Shown: one piece after another, positions 21,736 through 33,225 of the stretch
Position numbering within the stretch: the first letter of the stretch is position 1
How the letters are laid out: each line of letters starts with the position of its first letter
Origin: Amblyomma americanum
Taxonomy: Eukaryota; Arthropoda; Arachnida; Ixodida; Ixodidae
DNA: 64,000 nucleotides
Assembly (NCBI RefSeq): GCF_052857255.1
Contig: NC_135500.1
Coordinates: 51,052,272 to 51,116,271 of the forward strand
Direction of reading: 5' to 3'
Notes under the pieces: generated by a model
The model's database searches: none
The model's input: only the letters and a program-made list of their open reading frames with translations
What the model was told of the DNA's origin: nothing
Translations under genes and position numbers: made by a program

Positions 21736-22142
21736 GCCTGTTACTCAGCGTTCTATCTTTTGTGCGGCCGCGAGCCCCAATTTCCTGTGGACACGTTGCT
21801 TCCGACATCTGCTTCTCAGCCTTCTGAATACGCACATGACGCAATTGCTCGGGCCGACCGCGCCCGCCAACTGGCGCGATCCCGACTACTAGTATTGCAG
21901 GCATCACAGCAGGACAACTACGACCGCCGCCATTGCATGGCTACTTTCTTCCCTGGAGCCCTCGTCGTCCCGATATGTTGGCTTATACCGTGTGATCCAC
22001 CAGGTAACCGCTGTCACCTAAGAGATCGCCCCCCTTCCTTGAGACCACCTCCCGTGCAGCTCAGCGTGACATTGCCTACGTCTCTCACCTCAAGCCCTAC
22101 CTCTCGCCATCCCCTGACACGCCCTAATCTACATCGAGACGG

Positions 22143-22316
22143 TGTTGTTTGCGACCGGGAGCCGTGTAACGGATATTCCTAGTGAACACGAGGTGGACGA
22201 AGTGTCTAGGTGGTGCGCGCGTTCTGGGCTTGGGTGCTTTGTGCGGGCCCTGGCTCTCGGCCTGTGTGCTGTGCCCGGGTGGTTCTTGCGTCCTTCACTC
22301 CTTGGGCCACTTAACA
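22143..22316 (+). repeat. 3' LTR of element C
   Basis: Starts TGTTGTTTGCGACC and ends GGCCACTTAACA. It shares its core with 17295-17460. Confidence 0.75.
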
Positions 22317-22624
22317 ATATTATATAAAATAGGTACTTTACGTCCGAAGCCAGCCATGATCAAAACCAGAGAACATGTGTCGTTTTTAATGCGCAAGCTT
22401 TAGAAGCCTCGTCTGGAACAAAATGCGTCGTCGATCACATACTCGCACAGTTCATAGGGCCAAAAGTGGCAGCTATCCGTTTCGCTACATCTTCACTGTG
22501 TCCGTGTCGCCCCCACCTAGAAACCATCGGGAAAACACTTAACCACGCGCTAGGGGCTCTGGTTGTGTGCAGACCTCTTATATGAATAAACAAATTAAAA
22601 ATCGGCCCTTAGTCGCCGGCGGCC
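22317..22624. other. Spacer, nothing recognised
   Basis: AT-rich at first; GAATAAACAAATTAAAAATC lies at about 22582. I see no ORF or repeat signature. Confidence 0.3.
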
Positions 22625-23371
22625 GTGGAGCAACTGAAAAAGGCGGCGGTCAGGCCTATGAAGCAGCAAACGGCGCTAAAAATCTCTGGCTCCGGACGGC
22701 CGCCATTGGAAACAGTACCTGGCAACGTTTACGCTAGAACCTCACCAAGAAAGGCAAGTCTAGCAGTACTTTTCGAGGGACTGGCGGGTATTAAAAGGTA
22801 TTTCAGAGGGCTTAGTGAATTTAGGGTGACATATAAGAAGCCTATACACACTAAACACAAATCAACCCAGATGGGTGTTTTTGGCTTGTCCTCTAGCGTC
22901 CTCCCAAATGGAGGTTCGATATACACCGTTAGGCTTGGGGTAGATTTCAACACCAAAAAATACGGTCTTACGGTTGACGAAGGAAGCAGATTGGGTGTAG
23001 ATTTTTACACCGAAAAATACGAAGCACTTGCGGTTGACAATGGGAGTATATTTGGTGTTGATTTTTACACCAAAAGAACCGGTCTTATGGTTGGTGAAGG
23101 GAGCAGATTGGGTGTAGATTTTTACACCGAAAAATACGAAGCGCTTACGGTGGACAATGGAAGTATATTTGGTGTTGATTTTTACACCAAAAAATACGAT
23201 GCACTTCCGGGTAGCAATGGGAGGTTTCAACCGCGGCGATACGCTGAGCGGTGGCTGCGGTGTCGTGTTTATGCAGGCGCCAAGATTTCGCAACACTGGC
23301 ATCTAGGAGGAGGAGGTGATGGCAGCACTCCCTTTTTTATTACATTTTTGCTCTTTTTACAAGGCTACTAG
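22625..23371 (+). CDS. 248-codon ORF: RTE-like start plus in-frame tandem repeat
   Basis: Uninterrupted ORF of unknown function. Codons 20-70 resemble the N-terminus of the RTE-like endonuclease (SGSGRPPLE, PGNVYART, LAGIKRYFRGLSEFR). Codons about 104-200 are five tandem units with the pattern [LF]GVDF[YN]T[EK], alternating 19 and 20 residues. The last part is unrelated, with a GGGG run and a hydrophobic end. Because both unit lengths are multiples of 3 nt, the minus strand is also open here (22862-23302). Between units 2 and 4 three of four substitutions are synonymous, which weakly favours coding on the plus strand. There is no signal peptide and no known domain. It may be a non-coding minisatellite that happens to stay open. 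Confidence 0.4.
   Translation: MEQLKKAAVRPMKQQTALKISGSGRPPLETVPGNVYARTSPRKASLAVLFEGLAGIKRYFRGLSEFRVTYKKPIHTKHKSTQMGVFGLSSSVLPNGGSIYTVRLGVDFNTKKYGLTVDEGSRLGVDFYTEKYEALAVDNGSIFGVDFYTKRTGLMVGEGSRLGVDFYTEKYEALTVDNGSIFGVDFYTKKYDALPGSNGRFQPRRYAERWLRCRVYAGAKISQHWHLGGGGDGSTPFFITFLLFLQGY
22640..22835 (+). mobile_element. RTE-like LINE 5' endonuclease fragment
   Basis: GGCTCCGGACGGCCGCCATT and the encoded NVYARTSPRKASLAVLFEGL resemble the beginning of the RTE-like apurinic endonuclease, whose later part is seen at 30035-30375. Confidence 0.45.
22934..23224 (+). repeat. Tandem repeat, five units of 57 or 60 bp (117-bp dimer)
   Basis: Units start at 22934, 22991, 23051, 23108 and 23168. Each begins with a short imperfect palindrome, for example TTGGTGTTGATTTTTACACC followed by AA. 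Units alternate two types, so the higher-order period is 117 bp (22991 to 23108 and 23051 to 23168). Confidence 0.9.
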
Positions 23372-26300
23372 AGCTGCTAATTATATAGGCGGAATGGTTC
23401 TAGTTCGTTAATCACAATAATCAGCCTCGAATGCGCTTTGTAATCATGAACAAAACCCAATCGAACTTCAATATTGAGGTATAACAACCATCCCCGTTCC
23501 GTCCATGCCTTTACGAAGTAATACTGTAAGGAACAGGGCAAGAACGCTGGATACAAAGTGCATCGGACCGCTTTCTTCACCTCCTCCTGGATGCCTGCGT
23601 TGCACGATCGTGGCGCCATGCATACACACGACGTCGCAGTCACGTCGCAGCGTACTGCCGTACATCGCGGAAACAAAACGAGACTAGCGCCGGCGGCAAG
23701 GAAACGTCTTTAATCTGACTCCGCTGTGTATATGGCACTTCTGTGAAAAATACACAAACCATGACTCCGGCGCTAGCCGAAAGTATCTTGACGGGGTGGT
23801 TCGCAATGGGCAAGAAAAGCAGTGTTGGGGAGACGACAGGCAATGAAACTGAAAACAAGACCGTGATAACGGATCTACGTGCCAAATTCCTGCAACACAT
23901 TTTTCTTCTCGCAAAAGTATACCATCTCTTCACTGCGGTCCAAAAACCGAATCCCTGAAATTAAAGAACCTTAATGGTGCACAAGCCACTTGCGGGCAGC
24001 TCCACATTCGGCAAATAATGTTTGCCATCTCTCTGCCTTTAGAAGTTTTTAAAAAGAATGCCTTTGTAAATTGTATCCTTAAAATCCGTTCATTACTGTC
24101 ACTTATTTTTGCAGTCCATAATGGACCTTTTTAAAGAAAATTTTTAATTCCGTGCTCCACTCGCGCATTGAAAATGTTTTTCGAGCACTATTTTCATCCA
24201 GTCTATAAGTCCTCAAAGTCGATAAAAGCAGGATTCGCCGTAAGGATTACACGAAAATATAGCATATAGCTTGCGCTCCGTGGTTTTATTTCCGAACAAA
24301 AATATAGTTCTTGGATAGTGCAAGGTAGCTGTGTAAGTTTGCTAGACATTTTTTTCCGAGACTGCAGTTTTAAGCACTTTACAGAACATTGTTACTGGCA
24401 CGTCCTCAAAACACTGTTCGCAATTTAACTTGTGCATGGGACTTATTCATTCCATTGGATGTTCGAAAATACTGAATTACACATACCTCCGCAACAAATA
24501 GCACTGGATTATCACAAATGTCAGTTACTAACCTACACACATATCTGAAATATTAACACCAGCAGCATTAAAAGGCTGCTTAACATGTCAAGCTTATTCA
24601 ATTGAAAAGAAATTGAAGAGCCTGCGTAAAGTAAAGGTCACAAAACCTGTAGATTACAATTTTATTTTTTTAATGAAATCTTGAAAAACAATGCAGAGTT
24701 GACTTGAAAACTTCTTCGCTACACTTCAGTCTAACTAGTGCTTTCAGATAAGATGAGTTAAAGAAAATATGCACCAGACAACTCCTAGTGGCTAATTCCA
24801 AGTGGCTAACTTCAAGATGCAGATTACAAACTACAGTAAAAGAAATACTAAACAGACATCCTAAAGCAGCCCACTAAATCTACTGTAAAATATCACAGGC
24901 ATCTAACCTCTAATGTTTGTGTTTGTTCTTCAGAAACACATAGGATGAACATAACCTTCGAAAACATATACAACACATTCAATTTAACGCACAATCACAT
25001 AAAAAGAACACAAAACAAAACTTTACACTCAATATATAGAGGCCTATGCTCTAGAGAAAGTTTATTTGGCCCCGAAAGATATGTTAGCCACCCATTTGAA
25101 GGAGCCTGTCGCAAATAAAATGCAGCACTTATAACTTATATGGAAAAAATTAGAATACAGAAACACATGCACACATGCTTTTCAATCTAGCTCACAAGTA
25201 ATGACTAATGCTGAAACACAAGGAATTAGTGAACCTGGTATTACGTGACTGTGCGCACTACAAGCAAAGCAAAAACACATGGGCTAAGGTCAAAGCGCTA
25301 AGGACACATGCATTCTGTTTGATCAGGAAAAAGGCATTCATCAACTTCACTTTAGGACGAAGTGAAGAAAAATTCCAGAAAAGTTCCCATGGCAACTGAT
25401 CAGACTAAGGACTAGCAACTTTGTGATTAAATAAGTAATTGAATTTCTGAAGACCTGTGTCTAAGCACATATTTGCTTGAAAACTTAATTGTTCACCAAA
25501 TCCATTATCACCATTATTTTTTCTAATTAAAGGATATGTATAAATGCTAGCAAATGTGTCATGTGGCAGAACAGGAAGTCTATTAAAAAACAAAAAAATT
25601 ACAAAATGCTGACAGTGCTCTCAGGAAGCTGTCCAAGATAGATGCAAAAAGATAAAAACCATGATTAGCCCATGCAGGAGAAACCAGTGGGGTGATGATT
25701 CTTAGGGTCAACGAAATGTTGCTGTTCCTGTTTGTCATGTCTTTCAATGCTCTCACATAATGCGAGTACAGAATTTGTCGAACTTCGGAGCCCAAGAAAT
25801 TCGCTATTGAGACTTGTGCATCGCTAGCATTCCAGATCTCTTGAAGGCACAGAAAATCTTGCCCTGACCACCGTGAATGTTGGACATCCACGGATGCTCA
25901 GAAGCCTTATTACACGGCTTAGAAGCCAAACCCTCTGGCTCTGTACTTTTGACAAAGGCTATACATCAGTTTTCTCACAGATTCCTGCTGATATTGTTTT
26001 CCTTTTTGTCCGCTCTGGCCAACTGTATCATGTTAACATTGATAAGTTATAGCAGCACAGTTTGTGTTCCACTACCAGTATTCCAAACAGTACTAAAAAA
26101 CGACATGTAAAATATGTACAGGCAGATAGAAGAGGCAGCTGTGAAGGAAAGACAAAGTGGTTTTTAAAATCTGATGAGCTCAAAAACATCGAAGTGTGGT
26201 TTATTTTAAGCCAAGTATCTAAAAGCACTCTCAAGAAAGGTCAGCAGAGTGCCTGCTTTAGATTTTCCAAACGGAATACCCAGAAGGCTGCACACAGCAG

Positions 26301-29038
26301 AATCCCCACAGAACCGACGAGGGTTTCACTACAGGGTGATGGCCAATGAACAGGAAAACTGCGGGATAGGTGAGGAGGCATGCTGTAAGTGCTTGGTCCT
26401 GCAAAATTATAAACGAAATATCACTGACATTTCTAACACTTGTAGAAGTGCAAAATAATACTGTCGCATTTCAGTATAATGCACATTATGACTACACTAT
26501 CCTAGGGATGAATTCATGAGGGGGTGGTCTCCCCTCCTCAAAGTGAGAAATGTTACATAGGAAAACCACGCTCAACCCAATTTTTTCAAGAATAAAGTCA
26601 AAGAAATGCGAGGTTCAAACATGTCACTGACCGATTTTTAAAGATAATGCTAACCAGGCTAATGTACTTGGAGCTATCAACACTGTCTAGCTTCAACTTC
26701 ATTGCCCACCACTATGTGCAGGAGACCTTGGTGACAAGTTTTGTATCAAAACTTTTTCCTTCATGATTCGTTAGTATGGATGAATCGCTTTGCGAGAATT
26801 TTGCTCGGACACCAAAGTGTCCATATTACAGAGGCGCGACTGTACATATGATTTGTCCATTAGAGCCATGATCACATTTAGTGGGCCACCACAACTATGC
26901 AAAAGTTAAACAAAATGCTGCAAAGGCCTCCCTGCCAAAGATTTGAAAACCATATTCTGAATATAAGACAACTGAGCTGCTCAATGTCATTTAATTGCAA
27001 CCAGTGCAGCAACTGCCTAACTGTAATCGAACTAGAGGCTAAAGAAACAATGGTGAGCCACTGCTCATAAGGGAGCGTGACACAAAGTGCGTATTAGAAA
27101 GGTACAGCTGCACACGAAAGCTACCACTGTTGCTTTCTTTATCCGTGACATTTGATACATATGGCGACTACAGGAATTTTTGCTGAACATGGAAGAAGCA
27201 AATGTTCTCTAGGGAATCACATTTTGAGCATCTATAACAGCCCGGGAAGCAAAAATCAGTACTCCCCATGAATCATATTTGCATGTGTATAACGAGACCT
27301 AAAAATTTGTTCAAAGTGTATATCGCCATTATACACAGCTTGTGAAGAAGCACTACACAATGATTGGAAGCCATCGAAGACTACAACACAAAAGACTCTT
27401 TTCGAACTGAAAATAAAAAATAGCTGCACCGTATCCAGACCTTTATTACCATTTGTCAATACAATGAAAAAACCAGTTACAAAATCAAATAATGGTGATC
27501 GCCTCTCCATAGTTTCGTGCAAGTCTAAAGAAACCACAACCGTCTCAACATTGGATTATTAGTTGTTTGAAAAGAGTGGTAGCGAACACGCGTGAAAATG
27601 AGACAGTAGCAATCCAAATCCCAAAATAGCAGCGTGTCAGTATGCTGTATCTGGTTTAGTCATGAAAGTACTCTATTTTCAGAACTGAGCATAATTGCAG
27701 CAGTTACACTGGCTCGTTATTCCTACTATTGTCGTTTTTTAATTGCACAAGTAACTATTTTAAATAAAATCCCTTGGGGGTCAGCAGCTCCTTACTGTCA
27801 CTGTTTGCATCCCGCCTCTCTGCAAGATAACGAAACACCCACGCTTTGTGCCAGCCCCATTCTAAAAAAATCACAAAACCCAAGCTTTGCTAAGGCTCGT
27901 AACTTCAATGCCTAAATTTGAGTAAATTCTGCGCCTAAAAGGTAGTCATCAGATGCTCAAATAAATACTGAGCTGCTATTTTCACACAAAAATTTCAGTT
28001 CCTGCCTATGTCCACCAATTATTTGCACAAAAATACCTATACAAGTGTTGCAGGGGCCATCGTTCTTTGCGACTTAACTCTGAACTGTTTGGTACTGCTT
28101 GTAGATTAAACTGATGCAACCTTGGAGTTCTTCATAGATGAGAATCTGTATAGAACAATGTCCAGTCAGGTTTGATACCAAACAAATCATTATGAATAAA
28201 ATGTATGTCGTTCGAATGACTGACTCCAATAATGATAGGTGAGCAAGGCAATGAAGTATGTGACGCTTTGAAATTAACGCAGCTGTTTTATTTTCACAAA
28301 TGGTGACAGCACGTTTATACTGCACCCATCGAAGTTATGCCGCAACGAACCGCAGAACATAAGGCAAGAACTGACAGCCATTGCTTTCTCGCTTTCACTC
28401 GTGTTCCAGTGACAAAGAGATTGCGCCATTGACTGAAAGCAACAAATAATCAGATTGGAATTCTAAATGTGGCGGCCGAATCAATGACGGCAGAATACAA
28501 GAATGCACTTCAGAAGCTTTGAGCACATTCATTTGCCGCGACGCGCATGATAAGCAAAATTATGTTTTTTTTTTGTGGGGAATTATGGCATTTTAGAAAA
28601 AGCAACCTGATTTTTTTTTATGTTAATAGCGATGCCGCATACCTCGTTCTGCGAACATGCATGAAATTAAGAGTGGCCAAAAATGCTGCACATATCCAAA
28701 CTACAATTACACAAATGCTTCGGTGGGCACTAAAATAAAAATGCCGAAAACCTACAGCCGCTTGCAAGGTGTACTTCAGTGCAGACGCAAGCAGGCTTGT
28801 ACAGAGCGCTCGTGCTGTGCTTTGCGAATGAAGGCGAACTTATAAAGCAGGCAGTGGGACTGACTGACAATGCAGGTGCTCAAGCGCTGGCGCATAGTCA
28901 TATAAAACAACCCATACACTTGCAGCGCGTCGTTAAGAAAACTGCGCTAATGTTTTGCTCCATTCCGCAGCGCAGTACTTCAGCGCTCCACACAAGCCTG
29001 CTCACGTCTTTTTCGTACGATATTTCAGACGCAAAATC
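23372..29038. other. 5.7-kb AT-rich interval with almost no recognised repeats
   Basis: I see no transposon domain, SINE B box or long ORF (the longest is about 100 codons). Composition is clearly more AT-rich than the flanks from about 23950 to 28900. Minus-strand ATTAAA is present at about 23712, so a minus-strand 3' UTR could end here, downstream of the splice donor at 29045. Equally it may be intron. Confidence 0.4.
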
Positions 29039-29045
29039 ACTTACC

Positions 29046-29700
29046 ATGACGGCGAGACGTATGTGAGACGGCAGGGATTCAAGAATATCCTTCCGGGCAG
29101 CAGTGTCGATGTAGAAATTTCTCTCCCGCTGGCCAAGGGCGCGGCAAAGCCAGCGCTTGTCTCAATTCGCTCACAACGGCGCCATAGCGCCATTCGCAAA
29201 CCAGAGCGAGGGGCAAGCTCAGCCGTCGTTTACGATATCCACTTCAGTGAACTCGTTTAAGCATCCATCTTTCCTTTCTCCGTCGCGCATCGAAAAGCAG
29301 CAGTGTCAAGCGCGAAGTCGCCGCTCACGATATCCGTTCCAAGAGAGGCTGCAGACAACCCGCCGTGCTCAATTCTGCGACGCAATCCGAGACAGCCCCG
29401 CTGGCGCTGCTAGGCCTAGCGCCTACGTCGCTCACAGTTTCAGCGTCCGCACCACGGATGGTCCGCACTCACGACTCTCTCGCCGTCTTATCCTTTGCGC
29501 CGCCTGCTGTCGATTGCATCTCGACCGAAACCAAAACTTGCTGCTTCGTTCCGAAACTAAGCTAAACAGATAAAAGTACACAGTTCCACTGGCACGTTCT
29601 TTTGCACAGCAGCAGGAATTCGACCTCGCTCCGTCCCAGCTGCCGTGCGGTGTTTTTTTCTACACCGTTCGGTAGGTTCCGAATGGCGACAACCACTCCG
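29046..29700 (-). promoter_or_regulatory. GC-rich block with strong minus-strand splice donor, possible first exon
   Basis: On the minus strand the block ends CCGTCATG followed at once by GTAAGTGA (donor GT at 29043-29044). It is CpG-rich against AT-rich sequence on its downstream side, as at many tick promoters and first exons. One minus-strand frame is open over the last roughly 60 codons. If used as a 5' exon, it could end directly after an initiator ATG. No TATA box was identified. The plus strand also has ORFs here (29157-29573), so the coding status is open. Confidence 0.35.
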
Positions 29701-30034
29701 TTAGAGACGGCTGATGAACGATTGCGGACCTCGTTTGCTCACCGTCAGTACTAGCTGGTGATGCTTTGGTGTTTATGATGTCATGCGCACCGTTTTACCG
29801 GTATTCTCGTCTGGCGATGCGGTGTTTTAAAGCGGACGAACACCGATACACCTCTTATCTCGTGTCATTCGTGTTTAGTGTGTACAGTGTCAAAGGGCAG
29901 GCACGTACTATGCTGTCATGTTTTAGTTGGCAGATGAGAACTAGGTGTGGGACTCTTCATCAGTCAGGACATAGCTGGCAACATAGAGGAAGTCTGCAGT
30001 ATTAACTACAGGGTGACAGTTGTCGTTATTAGTC

Positions 30035-30375
30035 TTAATAAAAGATACAAACTGAATATTGCACGGGCCTGCATCCAGCAATCATGACGGGATGGTCAAA
30101 AGCTTCTATGAAAGCGTGGAATCGGCAATGAGCAGAGCAAAAACACAGCACACTGTACGGTGGGCGACCTCAAACCTAAGGTTGCAAAGAAGCATGGCTG
30201 GAGACCTGGCAGTAGGCGATTATGGCATAGGCGCTAGGAATATCAGCGGGCAGTTAGTAGCAGAGCTCGCAGGGAGAAAAAATTTACAAATTGTGAATAT
30301 TTCCTTCCGTACACAGACCTGCAGTAGTTGGCAAAAAGTATGCATGACACAAAGCTCAATGTAAAGACATCAAGG
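30035..30375 (+). mobile_element. RTE-like LINE endonuclease fragment
   Basis: The ORF at 30059-30364 reads SSNHDGMVKSFYESVESAMS, then blocks like AVGDYGIGARNISGQLVAEL and LQIVNISF, matching the central part of the RTE apurinic endonuclease. The catalytic VGDFNAK segment falls in a region of frame disturbance. Confidence 0.6.
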
Positions 30376-30424
30376 GCGTCTAATGCTGTCGCACTCGCAA
30401 CAGATGACGCTCTTTAGGCGTCCA

Positions 30425-30560
30425 TACATGTGGGTTTTTCTTTCTCCAGGATAAAAAAATAGCGCAATAAGAACAAGAAGGAAGGATAGGACGACGTGCC
30501 TGTCGTGTTCCCTTTATCCTATTTTTCAACATAAATGTACTCGAACTCCCTAACTTTCGG
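30425..30560. repeat. Penelope-like terminal hairpin remnant
   Basis: Short opposed words (AGGATAGGACGAC and GTCGTGTTCCCTTTATCCT) are followed by ATAAATGTACTCGAACTCCC. The layout resembles the ends at 31576-31700 and 36510-36640 but is more degraded. Confidence 0.35.
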
Positions 30561-30838
30561 TATTGCTTAATGTTTTTTTCCCTCTACCTTCTCGTCTATG
30601 CAGTGCAGGCAAAGCGTAACGCGACCTAGCTTGTGCCACTTTCTTTTTTTTTCATTCGTGTCTGTTTTCTTGGTGCCATTATGAACCGAGAAGTATCTCA
30701 ACTGCCAATTTAAAATCTAATCCAGGATGTGGGAGCAACAGACGGTTCAATGCCAAGTATGTTAACAACAAAGCTTTGGGGAAGCCATTCGCAATCTGAG
30801 CCAGAGGGCAGCGCTCGCTGCAACTACGCGTTCCTCAC

Positions 30839-31069
30839 AGGGCTGGACGACGTCGATGCTGGCCTGGGCGTCCCTCCAGAGGACCCGGACGCCCTGGTAG
30901 ACGAGCGCGGAGCAGAGACCCCTGGGGGCAGCACTGGCCCTCGCCGCGGTGCCGCCCGCCGGAGAGGGTGACGGGTCCAGGCGCCGCAGGAAGCACCACA
31001 GCCGGGGCCGCGGCCCGTTGGCCCCATCGTCGGCTACGTCGTCCCGGTCGTCGCTGTATTCGGGTATGC
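30839..31069 (-). CDS. Candidate exon 6 of a type II membrane protein gene (ectodomain start)
   Basis: Minus-strand exon bounded by CCTCCTGCCAG (acceptor) and GTGAGG (donor at 30833-30838). Its 231 nt are open in phase 1 at both ends; phase 0 has a stop and phase 2 is also open. The first two bases complete a glycine codon begun by exon 5. The product starts IPEYSDDRDD (acidic), then RPRLWCFLRRL and LCSALVYQGVRV. An aromatic strand with Cys followed by Cys-Ser-Ala-Leu-Val-Tyr recalls the first two strands of GH18 chitinase-like folds; this is a weak inference. The codons are strongly GC-ending, unlike the AT-rich flanks. An overlapping 80-codon plus-strand ORF is the alternative reading. No exon 7 was found. 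Confidence 0.5.
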
Positions 31070-31575
31070 CTGGCAGGAGGGCCATGGCTTGGCCTTGGTG
31101 GGAGGGCAAGCCAACGCTTTGGTGGAGCACGCTGGCCGCGAACGCTATGCATGTCTCATCGAGCACGCATAATAGGCAGATCCTTTCCTTTTCGAATTTA
31201 TATCCTTCTTATCTGCTAAGAAATTATGGCAAAGCGGAAGATCTGCGTCACTTTGAGAAATGAATGCGTATACAACATTACGAAATTATCTCTTCTTCCC
31301 TTAAATCGAAAAGTTTGTACCACACAGCGTATCCGACATTGCTAGAGACCATGAAATATTACAGCAACTGCGATGTTGAAAGATATTCTTCCAAAATATG
31401 TAATCGCACATTCCGCAAAAACATAACCAGAAAGGCGTTTCCTGCTCTCAGGGAAGTGTTCACAAAGTTTCATTCGAGGTCTTGTCCAAACGCACCTTCT
31501 TTTACAATGTGTTATACTGCGCCACGAGTAAACCAGTAGCCTCCTTTCTAGAGCCTTTCAACTCGATGTCAAGAC
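31070..31575. other. Spacer, nothing recognised
   Basis: Small plus-strand ORFs only (31264-31539, 91 codons) without a known domain. Confidence 0.3.
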
Positions 31576-31700
31576 GGGCCAGTTGGTGATACCTACTTAA
31601 GCGTAAGTAACGCAAAAGACGAGGACAAGGAAAGAAAACCACAGGACCAGCGCTAACAACAGGATAGCGCTGGTCCTGTTGTTTTCTTTTCTTGTCCTAT
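31576..31700. repeat. Near-perfect inverted repeat, Penelope-like terminus
   Basis: Arms 31622-31655 and 31665-31698 (34 nt each) are complementary at 32 of 34 positions around a 9-nt loop. A CCAGTTGGTGATAC word just upstream is typical of tick Penelope-like element ends. Confidence 0.7.
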
Positions 31701-33111
31701 CAACTGCTCTGTGGGTCGCTGCTCGCGTTGTCGTCTTCTACGGGTGACGAGTCTTGTCCTGGACGCTATGAACCGGACCTTGTTTTCGTCGCCGAAGCTA
31801 TTTGTCAGACGAAAACTGTAATAAACCTTCAGTGACTAAATAATTGAATATAAGTACCGTTTGGAAAGGAGTCATTTATTCCAGCCCTGCGCTTCACTGG
31901 AAAGTGATTTGGAACGAGCCAGTACTTGATGGGCCTACATCCTGGTCTCTTTGTCTGCTGCATGCAGTGAAAACTGGCCACCATATGGATTGACTGAATG
32001 AAAACTTATTGACGAATTTTTATGCATATAGGAACGCCTGTGGATTAGCAGTAGGATTCACTGCCATAACGACTATAATCTGAATGTTGCATGCAAGTTC
32101 ACGTGAGAAGGGTGCTAATTGGGCCTTTCATTAGCATAGGGCTTCAAAGCCTACCAGAAAGCTTCCAAAAACATTTGGTCTGGCGAGCGTCGTCATTTTT
32201 GCGATGACTGCCGTCGTACAGCTGGTATTCGCGAGCATTTTTAAACACGGGACACGTTCGGTTGAACCAAGAAAGAGTAAAGCGACGGCTGTTCCGCGCG
32301 CAAGGAACAAAACACAAGATAGGGAGGGAGGAGGGGGTTGTTCATGCCGCCATATATCCATTTTCTACGTGTGACCACCGACTAGTGCAAACCGCAGCAA
32401 AGTTGACAGCTAATCCGCGCTCTCTGCCGGTCAAATAACCGCGTATACTTCGCGAAATAGAGCGCAAGGCATTAATCTCTCATCTGGTCCCTCCATTAGG
32501 CCGGAAAAGGTTGACTACCGCCTTTCCTCGTCACAAAGGCTCAGGAACCGCGCAAAGAGAAGTACACAGACGAAACCAGGCAGCTGTACAGCGTATTGCA
32601 ATGAATTACTGGAGAATTTCGCTCACAAATAGAATCTGGTCAGCAGCATTGTTTTATACTACATTTGTCTTGGATACTTGCTTTATTCGATCAGAAAAAT
32701 TCGGATATTCGCAGCGTATGCAGCCACGGTAAAGCAAACCAAGCCGCTATGCTAGCGAAGGCACCTGCCATCTCATTTGTTTGTAGCAACTCTGCCAATT
32801 AGATTTGGTAAATGAAATGTCCAGGGGGGGGGGGGGGGGGGCGATATGGCGCCGCCGGTGTCATCTCTGGGTCATCTGCTTGTTGTCGCCGCAGACGATG
32901 GGAACATCCGACTGCTGGTAGAATGTGGCAAGTGCCACCAAGAAATGTAGTATAAACACTGATGACCAAATACCCTTTCTGTGCGAAATTTGAGCTCGAG
33001 CAATTCACTGGCTCAGCTGAGACAAGCATTTTACGCTGTGCGTAAAAATGCGGAACAAGCTGTAATTGATTATTCTGACGGTTTGGGCGTGTTAGTACAT
33101 AATTGCAGGCA
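31701..33111. other. Unassigned interval including an 18-nt poly-G run
   Basis: A G18 run lies at 32824-32841. There is no supported gene or transposon domain; the ORFs are short. Confidence 0.35.
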
Positions 33112-33225
33112 TAGCACTGCACAAAAAGACAGGGACAGAGTAGACACACTATAGTACGAGCGCTGAATTCCTTATCTGTCCTTTGTTTACTCTGTCCCCA
33201 TCTTTTGTGCGCTGCTGTGCTTGTA
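33112..33225. repeat. Inverted repeat, Penelope-like hairpin
   Basis: CACAAAAAGACAGGGACAGA (about 33120-33139) pairs with TCTGTCCCCATCTTTTGTGC (33191-33210) with few mismatches. A GCACTGC/GCTGCTGTGC pair extends the arms. Confidence 0.6.

Larger units (their letters stand above)
17295..22316 (+). mobile_element. Ty3/Gypsy element C, full length but decayed, with LTR remnants
   Basis: LTR-like direct repeats at 17295-17460 and 22143-22316 bracket Gag, zinc knuckle, protease, RT, RNase H and integrase in canonical order over 5.0 kb. Every coding part carries stops and frame changes. The RT box is YLGD, not YLDD. A SINE fragment lies within the protease. Diverged LTRs and the number of lesions indicate an old insertion, older than element A. 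Confidence 0.85.

Noticed and set aside
30945..31170. Plus-strand reading as an M13 zinc peptidase segment (YAWQEGHG, RERYACLIEHA)
   Set aside because: The HExxH motif is absent and the minus-strand reading has matching splice sites and phase. The resemblance was judged to be chance.
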